Assembly (NCBI GenBank): GCA_002414505.1
Contig: DHZF01000133.1
Coordinates: forward strand, 3,780-10,708
Length of the DNA stretch: 6,929 nucleotides
Reading direction: 5' to 3'
DNA from: Hyphomonas sp. UBA5111
GTDB taxonomy: Bacteria; Pseudomonadota; Alphaproteobacteria; Caulobacterales; Hyphomonadaceae
In this document: piece after piece, positions 1-4,896 of the stretch
Layout: the number at the start of each line of letters is the position of its first letter
How positions within the stretch are numbered: the first letter of the stretch is position 1
Made by a program: the position numbers and the translations under genes
Notes under the pieces: model-generated
Told to the model about the DNA's origin: nothing
What the model saw: only the letters and a program-made list of their open reading frames with translations
The model's database searches: none

Positions 1-50
1 GCGACTTCATCGACCTTGTAGGCAATGATGCGATCAAGAGCGGTGCTCAT
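1..50 (-). CDS. trpC: Indole-3-glycerol-phosphate synthase, N-terminal fragment
   Basis: Only the first 16 codons are inside the window; the gene runs off the left edge. They read MSTALDRIIAYKVDEV. This resembles the usual start of TrpC, where a short helix of the type 'L-x-x-I-[IV]-x-x-K-x-x-E-V' precedes the barrel. TrpC converts carboxyphenylamino-deoxyribulose phosphate to indole-3-glycerol phosphate in the cytoplasm, the ring-closing step of tryptophan synthesis. Its ATG (50-48) overlaps the trpD stop TGA (49-47) as ATGA, so translation is probably coupled. An AGGA lies six bases upstream of the ATG, inside trpD. The identification rests on the short N-terminus plus its position directly after trpD. 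Catalytic residues lie outside the window and cannot be checked. Confidence 0.85.
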   Translation of the reverse strand, partial: MSTALDRIIAYKVDEV

Positions 51-1078
51 TCCGGTTCCTGTCCGTTCGAGAGGGCAGCGAGCGCACGCAGGGTCTGGGC
101 AGCCTTGCCGCTGTCGATGGCCTCGGCGGCCATGGCGGCGCCCTGTTTGAGCGTGTCGGCCTTGCCATAGACATGCAGGCCCGCCGCCGCATTCAGCAGC
201 ACGACATCGCGGAACGGGCCTTCCTGGCCGTCCAGCAAATCCGTGATGGCCAGCGCATTGTCGTCCACGCCGGCGCCTTCCAGCGTAGAGAGCGGGCTCG
301 TCTCCAGACCGGCATCGGCGGGGGTCAGTTCGAATTCATGCAAATCGTCGCCCGCCACTTCGCAGACCTTGGTCGTGCCCGCGATGGAAATTTCGTCGAT
401 GCCGTCCAGGCCATGCACGACCCAGGCACGCTTGGTGCCGAGGCGCGACAGGGTCTCGGCCATCGGGCGCACCCATTCCGGCGCGAACACGCCCAGCACC
501 TGGTATTCGGCCCCGGCCGGATTGCTGAGCGGGCCGAGCAGATTGAAGATCGTGCGGATGCCGAGCTTGGCGCGGACTGGCGCGACATGGCGCATGGCGC
601 TGTGATGGCTGCGCGCGAACATGAAGGCGACGCCGCACCCGTTCAGGCATTCAAGGAAGGTTTCCTCGTCCATGTCGAGATTGACGCCGAGCGCTTCGAG
701 CACGTCGGCCGAGCCGGTCTTGGGCGGCACCGAGCGATTGCCATGCTTGGCGACCCGTCCGCCCGCCGCCGCGATCACGATGGCGCTGGCGGTAGAGGTG
801 TTCAGGCTCTTCCAGGGCAGGCCGCCTGTGCCGCACGTATCGAGGACCGGGCCCTCGACATGCACCTTGCGGGCGTGCTGGCGCATGATGCGGGCTCCGG
901 CCGCGAGTTCGTCGGCGGTTTCGCCGCGCACGGTCAGGCCCATCAGGAACGCGCCGATCTCTTCGGGGGCCGCTTCGCCGGACAGGAGCTTGTCGAACGC
1001 GCCCTCAAGCGTGGCGGCATCAAGCGGCTGGCGGCGCGCAATCGCCTGCAGGGCTGTGGTGAGACTGTCTGACTGCAT
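47..1078 (-). CDS. trpD: Anthranilate phosphoribosyltransferase
   Basis: The gene encodes 343 residues, a normal length for TrpD. The enzyme transfers the phosphoribosyl group of PRPP to anthranilate, the second committed step of tryptophan synthesis, in the cytoplasm. Visible family marks are a helical N-terminal domain (about residues 5-70), the PRPP loop DTCGTGG (80-86), NTSTAS (93-98), KHGNR (111-115), GSADVLEALG (122-131), the anthranilate-side segment with HHSAMRHVAPVR (158-169), NLLGPLSNPAG (179-189) and the metal-site region DGIDEIS (225-231). One oddity is that the usual GTGGDG loop reads GTGGLP here, so the loop aspartate is replaced by Leu87. The stop overlaps the trpC start as ATGA. 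No strong Shine-Dalgarno precedes the ATG; GGATGATCC nearby is the best candidate. trpD is cut off from trpEG by two opposite-strand genes, so it probably has its own promoter in the gap upstream. Confidence 0.97.
   Translation of the reverse strand: MQSDSLTTALQAIARRQPLDAATLEGAFDKLLSGEAAPEEIGAFLMGLTVRGETADELAAGARIMRQHARKVHVEGPVLDTCGTGGLPWKSLNTSTASAIVIAAAGGRVAKHGNRSVPPKTGSADVLEALGVNLDMDEETFLECLNGCGVAFMFARSHHSAMRHVAPVRAKLGIRTIFNLLGPLSNPAGAEYQVLGVFAPEWVRPMAETLSRLGTKRAWVVHGLDGIDEISIAGTTKVCEVAGDDLHEFELTPADAGLETSPLSTLEGAGVDDNALAITDLLDGQEGPFRDVVLLNAAAGLHVYGKADTLKQGAAMAAEAIDSGKAAQTLRALAALSNGQEPE
57..60 (-). promoter_or_regulatory. Shine-Dalgarno site for trpC
   Basis: AGGA on the minus strand sits six bases before the trpC ATG and inside the last codons of trpD. 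It supports the chosen trpC start and independent or coupled re-initiation at the ATGA overlap. Confidence 0.55.
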
Positions 1079-1106
1079 GCTGGATCATCCGCATCTGGTT
1101 CGCGCC

Positions 1107-1136
1107 TGCATAGGGGGTCGGAGGCCTTGAGATCAA
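1107..1136 (-). promoter_or_regulatory. Possible promoter for trpDC
   Basis: Reading leftward, TTGATC (1136-1131) and TATGCA (1112-1107) are separated by 18 bases, in the arrangement of a sigma-70-type -35/-10 pair, with trpD starting about 30 bases further on. The match is partial and found by eye. Support comes mainly from need: the genes between trpG and trpD face the other way, so trpD should have a local promoter. Confidence 0.35.
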
Positions 1137-1137
1137 G
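1126..1137. promoter_or_regulatory. Small dyad over the putative trpD -35 box
   Basis: CTTGA-GA-TCAAG is a 12-base inverted repeat with five-base arms. It covers the proposed -35 box of trpD and so could be an operator half-pair. A short dyad of this size can occur by chance, and no known operator was recognised. Confidence 0.25.
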
Positions 1138-1143
1138 TCTGAC

Positions 1144-1159
1144 GACGCCGCAAGGCGTC
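1144..1159. repeat. Perfect hairpin GACGCC-GCAA-GGCGTC between divergent genes
   Basis: Six-base perfect arms flank a GCAA loop, which is a GNRA-type tetraloop when read as plus-strand RNA. No T-run follows on either strand, so it is not an intrinsic terminator. It lies between trpD and the lipoprotein gene and could be a DNA operator or a structure in a 5' leader. Function is unknown. Confidence 0.4.
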
Positions 1160-1268
1160 ATCCGCCATGAAAGCTTCCGAAAGGATACACGCAGACGTGA
1201 TCGCGTTTGCCGGGGGTTTGCGCTAGGTTCACCGGGCACGGGACATTCCAAGAGAAAACAGACTTACC

Positions 1269-1275
1269 GAGGAGG
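1269..1275 (+). promoter_or_regulatory. Strong Shine-Dalgarno site for the lipoprotein gene
   Basis: GAGGAGG lies five bases before the ATG at 1281. It fixes this start and is the strongest ribosome-binding site seen in the window. Confidence 0.85.
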
Positions 1276-1280
1276 AAACC

Positions 1281-2288
1281 ATGAAATCCAATCTATTGCT
1301 CGCAGGCGTCGCCGGGCTTGCCTTGCTGGCTGCCTGCCAGACGGCCCCCGCCGACGACATGTCGGACAGTCTCACCGCTGAAGAGACGATCGAGGTGGAA
1401 GAGGTGATGGACGCCGAGGAATCGATGGAAGTCGACCTGTCGTCGGACGCCGAGATGGCGGAAATGGCGGAGACCGCCGACGAAGCCATGGATGTGTCGG
1501 CCTCGGTTGCGCTGGCCGCCGCGCTGGCGTCCCAGCCTGAGGATGTTCAGGCGCGCTATGAGGCGCGCAATCCGGGCGCGACGCTGGAATTCTTCGGCAT
1601 CGAGCCCGGCATGACCGTGGTCGAGGCGCTGCCGGGCGGAGGCTGGTACTCGAAAATCCTGCTGTCGTATCTCGGCCCTGACGGCAAGCTGATCGGGGCG
1701 CACTATCCGGACGAGATGTGGATCCGTATCCTTCCCGGAGCTGACGAGGAACGCGTCGCGGGCATTCTGGAACAGCTTGAGGGATGGACCAAGACCGCTG
1801 AGGGCTGGGCCGGAGAGCGCGGCGCGAAAGTCTATGACTACAAGCTGACAACCCTGCCGGAAGACAAGGCTGAAAAGGCCGACGCAGCGCTGTTCATTCG
1901 CGCGCTGCACAACCTCAACCGCACCGAAGCCGAGCTAGGCACGTTCACGGCCACGATTGCCGAGACCTATCGTATCCTGAAGCCGGGCGGCGTGGTCGGC
2001 GTTGTCCAGCACCGTGCCTCTGAAGATACGCCGGACGATTGGGCCGACGGCAATGCAGGATACCTCAAGACGAGTTTCGTGGTCGACGCGTTCGAGGCGG
2101 CCGGGTTTGAATTCGAGGAGTCGAGCGAGATCAATGCCAACCCGGTCGACGATGCCGGTCCGGGCGACATTGTCTGGCGCCTGCCGCCCAGCTTTGCCAC
2201 AACCGAGGAAGGTACGCCCGAGCGCGCGGCCCTGGCGGAGATCGGCGAGTCCGACCGGATGACGCTGCGCTTCCGCAAGCCGGAATAG
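1281..2288 (+). CDS. Lipoprotein with a class I SAM-methyltransferase-like domain
   Basis: The gene encodes 335 residues. The N-terminus is a lipoprotein signal: Lys2, a hydrophobic stretch (5-18) and the lipobox L16-A17-A18-C19, followed by Gln20, which in enterobacteria favours the outer membrane. Residues 25-71 form a very acidic linker: 20 of 47 are Asp or Glu, and no basic residue occurs between Lys2 and Arg92. The domain from about 90 onward resembles the predicted exported methyltransferases grouped as COG4798. It has a motif-I-like VVEALPGGGWYS (113-124), a Gly-Pro-Asp-Gly-Lys turn (132-136), LFIRALHNL (204-212) and the ILKPGG motif (232-237) typical of class I methyltransferases. Motif I keeps three glycines but departs from the common D/E-x-G-x-G-x-G spacing. 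The substrate is unknown, and catalytic use of SAM outside the cytoplasm is doubtful. It starts divergently from trpD, with a strong ribosome-binding site, and ends at an intrinsic terminator. The lipoprotein call is firm and the activity is not. Confidence 0.85.
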   Translation: MKSNLLLAGVAGLALLAACQTAPADDMSDSLTAEETIEVEEVMDAEESMEVDLSSDAEMAEMAETADEAMDVSASVALAAALASQPEDVQARYEARNPGATLEFFGIEPGMTVVEALPGGGWYSKILLSYLGPDGKLIGAHYPDEMWIRILPGADEERVAGILEQLEGWTKTAEGWAGERGAKVYDYKLTTLPEDKAEKADAALFIRALHNLNRTEAELGTFTATIAETYRILKPGGVVGVVQHRASEDTPDDWADGNAGYLKTSFVVDAFEAAGFEFEESSEINANPVDDAGPGDIVWRLPPSFATTEEGTPERAALAEIGESDRMTLRFRKPE

Positions 2289-2310
2289 GCGCGGCGATCC
2301 TCCGTATCGG

Positions 2311-2339
2311 GAGAGGGCCCTTCGGGGCCCTTTTTCTTT
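2311..2339 (+). terminator. Intrinsic terminator after the lipoprotein gene
   Basis: The stem AGGGCCC (2314-2320) pairs with GGGCCCT (2325-2331) around a TTCG loop closed by C-G, an extra-stable tetraloop. TTTTTCTTT (2331-2339) follows directly. The hairpin is well placed, 25 bases after the TAG stop. Read on the minus strand, the hairpin is followed by TCTCCC and not by a U-run, so it should act only on rightward transcription. Confidence 0.92.
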
Positions 2340-2399
2340 GGCAGGTGCAAGGCCGGCAGGAACCGGAGGCGGCCACAGGCGTTGAAGTGGAAAGCAAAC

Positions 2400-2404
2400 A
2401 GGAG
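2400..2404 (+). promoter_or_regulatory. Shine-Dalgarno site deciding the start at 2415
   Basis: AGGAG lies 10 bases before the ATG at 2415. An in-frame TTG at 2382 would add 11 residues (MKWKANRSLPS), but they look like non-coding leader and contain this ribosome-binding site, so the ATG is preferred. Confidence 0.7.
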
Positions 2405-2414
2405 CCTCCCCTCA

Positions 2415-2891
2415 ATGACCCAACTCGCCGACAAGGATCTAACCGAAACCTTCTGGGACCGTATCGAAGACACGCGGACCGGAATGCTCGTGATCGATGG
2501 CCGCGCCGTGCCGATGTCCCACTATGTTGACGAGAACAAGCGCGATCTGTGGTTCATCACGGCGAAGGGCACCTATATGGCCGAGCATGCCAAGGGCGCG
2601 AACGCGCATTTTGTTCTGTGTAACGACAACAAAGGCCTGTATGCCAGCCTGTCCGGACGCCTGACGGCGGAGATGAACAAGGAAAAACTGGACGAATACT
2701 GGAGCTTCATCGCGGCAAGCTGGTATGAGGATGGCAAGCAGGACCCGGACGTCCTGCTCCTCAAGCTGTCGCTCGACACAGGCGAAGTCTGGACATCCAA
2801 AGGTGGCCCGAAATTCTTCTATGAAATCGCCAAGGCCAATCTCACCGATGAGAAACCGGACATTGGCGAGCATTTCGAAATCAGCTTCTAG
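2415..2891 (+). CDS. Pyridoxamine-5'-phosphate-oxidase-like split-barrel protein (general stress protein 26 type)
   Basis: With the ATG at 2415 the product has 158 residues, a normal size for the small flavin-binding split-barrel proteins grouped as general stress protein 26 (COG3871). The pattern fits that family: a short N-terminal helix (DLTETFWDRIED), strands around TGMLVID and RAVPMSHYVD, DLWFITAKGTYMAEHAK (44-60), a SLSGRL strand (78-83), then a helix leading into WYEDGKQDPDVLLLK (103-117) and a final strand GEVWTSKGG (123-131). Members bind FMN or related cofactors. Most are not true PNP oxidases, and the physiological reaction here is unknown. No signal peptide is visible, so it should be cytoplasmic. 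The gene lies after a terminator, so it probably has its own promoter, though none could be picked out in 2340-2399. Its stop overlaps the trpG stop on the other strand, leaving no space for a terminator between them. Confidence 0.88.
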   Translation: MTQLADKDLTETFWDRIEDTRTGMLVIDGRAVPMSHYVDENKRDLWFITAKGTYMAEHAKGANAHFVLCNDNKGLYASLSGRLTAEMNKEKLDEYWSFIAASWYEDGKQDPDVLLLKLSLDTGEVWTSKGGPKFFYEIAKANLTDEKPDIGEHFEISF

Positions 2892-3472
2892 AGCTTGTCG
2901 AGCCAATTCTTGAGCAGGGCGTGGCCGTGCTCGGTCAGGATGCTTTCCGGGTGGAATTGCACGCCGTAGATCGGCCGCGTCCTGTGGTGCAGGGCCATGA
3001 CTTCGCCATCCTCGGTGAAGGCATCGGCAACCAATACATCCGGCAGGTCTTCCGGCTTCACGGCGAGGGAGTGATAGCGCACGACCTGATAGGTTTCGGG
3101 CAGGCCGGCGAACAGGTCCCCGCCGGTCTGACGGATTTCTGACAATTTGCCATGACGGATTTCCCTGGCGGTGATGACCTCGCCGCCAAAGGCTTGCCCA
3201 ATGGACTGATGGCCGAGGCAGACGCCCAGGATCGGCAGGTCTTCGGGTGCCTTCTGGATCAGCCCCACGCAGATGCCAGCCTCGTTCGGAGAGCAGGGGC
3301 CGGGAGACAGGAGAATGCCGTCCGCGCCGCTGGCGAGGGCTTCCTCGACCGTCATCTCGTCATTGCGAACGACGCGCGTCTCGGCGCCAAGCTCTTCCAG
3401 ATAATGGACGAGATTCCAGGTGAAGCTGTCATAATTGTCGATGACGAGGATTTGCTTCTTCGGCGTGCTCAT
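2888..3472 (-). CDS. trpG: Anthranilate synthase component II, glutamine amidotransferase
   Basis: The gene encodes 194 residues, the usual size for a stand-alone TrpG/PabA. The enzyme hydrolyses glutamine and passes ammonia to TrpE. The class I amidotransferase triad is visible: Cys85 in GVCLGHQ (83-89), with His174 and Glu176 in FHPES (173-177). The family signatures DNYDSFTWN (12-20), LLSPGPCSP (54-62), the HGK segment (107-109) and YHSL (133-136) are also present. The start ATG (3472-3470) overlaps the trpE stop TGA (3471-3469) as ATGA, which suggests coupled, matched synthesis of the two subunits. The ribosome-binding site is weak. TrpG could also serve 4-amino-4-deoxychorismate synthase as PabA if no separate pabA exists; the window cannot decide this. 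The 3' end meets the flavin-fold gene tail to tail with a 4-base overlap. Confidence 0.97.
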   Translation of the reverse strand: MSTPKKQILVIDNYDSFTWNLVHYLEELGAETRVVRNDEMTVEEALASGADGILLSPGPCSPNEAGICVGLIQKAPEDLPILGVCLGHQSIGQAFGGEVITAREIRHGKLSEIRQTGGDLFAGLPETYQVVRYHSLAVKPEDLPDVLVADAFTEDGEVMALHHRTRPIYGVQFHPESILTEHGHALLKNWLDKL

Positions 3473-4896
3473 TGGTCAGGCTCATAGGAGGCGGCCAGTT
3501 CGGCAGCGCGGCGGAGCGCGCCTGCCTTGTGGACGGTTTCATCAAATTCGTATTGCGGCACGGAATCCAGCACGACCCCGCCGCCGGCCTGGATGTGCAG
3601 CTGGCCATCCTTCAGCACGGCTGTGCGCAGCGCGATGCAGGTGTCGAGATCGCCATTCCAGCCGAAATAGCCGACCGCGCCGCCATAGATGCCGCGGCGG
3701 TGGCTCTCCATCTCATTGATGATCTGCATGGCACGGATCTTCGGCGCGCCGGAGACGGTGCCCGCCGGGAAGCCTGCGAACAGCGCGTCGACACTGTCGA
3801 GACCCTCGCGGAGGTCGCCTTCGACATGGCTGACAATATGCATCACATGGGAATAGCGCTCGACGATGAATTGCTCCGTGACCGTCACGCTGCCATAGGC
3901 GGCGACGCGTCCGACATCATTGCGGCCAAGGTCCAGCAGCATGAGGTGTTCGGCGATTTCCTTGGGATCATTCAGCAGGCTCTGGGCGCGGCGGGCATCC
4001 TCTTCCTCGTCGCCGCTGCGCGGGCGTGTGCCCGCGATCGGGCGGATGGCGACGCGGCCATCGCGGACGCGGACGAGGATCTCGGGGCTGGAGCCGACCA
4101 GGCTGACCGCGCCGAGATTCATGTGGAACATGAAGGCGGACGGGTTCAGGCGGCGCAGAGCCCGGTAATAGCTGATCGACTGGCGCGGGAAGGGCGCGGA
4201 GAAACGCTGGCTCGGCACGACCTGGAAGATGTCGCCGGCGCGGATATAGTCCTTGCACGCTTCGACGATCTCGAAATAGCGCGCCTTGGAGGTGTTGGAC
4301 TGCAGGTCCACCGGCGCGGGCGGCTGGTCCTTGGGCGGCATCTGGGGCAGGCGCTCCAGTCGCGCCTCGACATCATCCAGCAGGGCGTTGATCTCGGTTT
4401 CGTTGCCAGCCTCGACGCGGCCGATCAACAGGATTTCCTGATAGATGTGATCGAACACGATGACCACGCGCGGTATGACCAGAAGGGCTTCCGGCACGTT
4501 CAGCATGTCGGGCTTGGTGATCTCGACCGGCTCGACATACTGGATCATGTCATAGCCGACATAGCCGAAGGCGCCCGACGCCATCGGGGGCAGGTCTTCA
4601 TCGGCGCTGGCGCGGGCATCGCGGGCAAAGGCTTTCAGGGCTGCGACCGGCTCGGCATCGAGCGTCGTCGCGTCCGAGAAGTCAGCATCGCTGGCTGTCT
4701 CGGCCTTGCCATTGAGGATGCGGAACCAGCGATCCGGCTCCAGCCCGATGAAGGAATAGCGCCCGAGGCGTTCGCCGCCAGCAATCGACTCGAAGAGGAA
4801 GCTGCCGGGCGTTTCCGCGCCGAGCTTCAGCATCGCAGCAACCGGGGTCTCGATGTCCCCGATGCGCCGCCGAACGATCAGTTTCGCGTTGCTCAT
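3469..4896 (-). CDS. trpE: Anthranilate synthase component I
   Basis: The gene encodes 475 residues. The protein converts chorismate plus ammonia to anthranilate and pyruvate, working with TrpG. The chorismate-binding domain shows FQVVPSQRF (224-232), SSPE (269-272), IRPIAGTRPR (285-294), LDLGRNDVGR (321-330), FPAGTVSGAPK (376-386), YGGAVGY (404-410) and QAGGGVVLDS (436-445). The N-terminal region has LFES (34-37) and RYSFIG (46-51), matching the LLES-type site that binds tryptophan for feedback inhibition. The protein is somewhat shorter at the N-terminus than many TrpE proteins, entering the conserved ETP segment by residue 16. The 16 in-frame codons upstream of the ATG hold no other start codon, so the ATG at 4896-4894 is the best choice. 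That ATG overlaps the stop of the ppiD-like gene as ATGA. No leader peptide or attenuator can fit in front of trpE. Confidence 0.97.
   Translation of the reverse strand: MSNAKLIVRRRIGDIETPVAAMLKLGAETPGSFLFESIAGGERLGRYSFIGLEPDRWFRILNGKAETASDADFSDATTLDAEPVAALKAFARDARASADEDLPPMASGAFGYVGYDMIQYVEPVEITKPDMLNVPEALLVIPRVVIVFDHIYQEILLIGRVEAGNETEINALLDDVEARLERLPQMPPKDQPPAPVDLQSNTSKARYFEIVEACKDYIRAGDIFQVVPSQRFSAPFPRQSISYYRALRRLNPSAFMFHMNLGAVSLVGSSPEILVRVRDGRVAIRPIAGTRPRSGDEEEDARRAQSLLNDPKEIAEHLMLLDLGRNDVGRVAAYGSVTVTEQFIVERYSHVMHIVSHVEGDLREGLDSVDALFAGFPAGTVSGAPKIRAMQIINEMESHRRGIYGGAVGYFGWNGDLDTCIALRTAVLKDGQLHIQAGGGVVLDSVPQYEFDETVHKAGALRRAAELAASYEPDQ

Noticed and set aside
173..1072. 299-codon plus-strand open frame opposite trpD
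   Set aside because: Antisense shadow of a strongly recognised gene, with no ribosome-binding site or domain support.
1144..1159. Hairpin considered as a terminator for either divergent gene
   Set aside because: No T-run follows the stem on either strand, and it lies upstream of both genes.
1133..1168. Small minus-strand ORF (11 codons, MADDALRRRQT) upstream of trpD, considered as a leader peptide
   Set aside because: A GGAAG precedes it, but it has no tryptophan codon, no attenuator follows, and it lies upstream of the most likely trpD promoter.
943..1251. 102-codon minus-strand frame crossing the start of trpD
   Set aside because: Out of frame with trpD and without family features; more than a third of it lies inside trpD.
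2382..2414. TTG-initiated 11-residue extension of the flavin-fold protein
   Set aside because: The extension contains the AGGAG ribosome-binding site for the ATG at 2415 and reads like untranslated leader.
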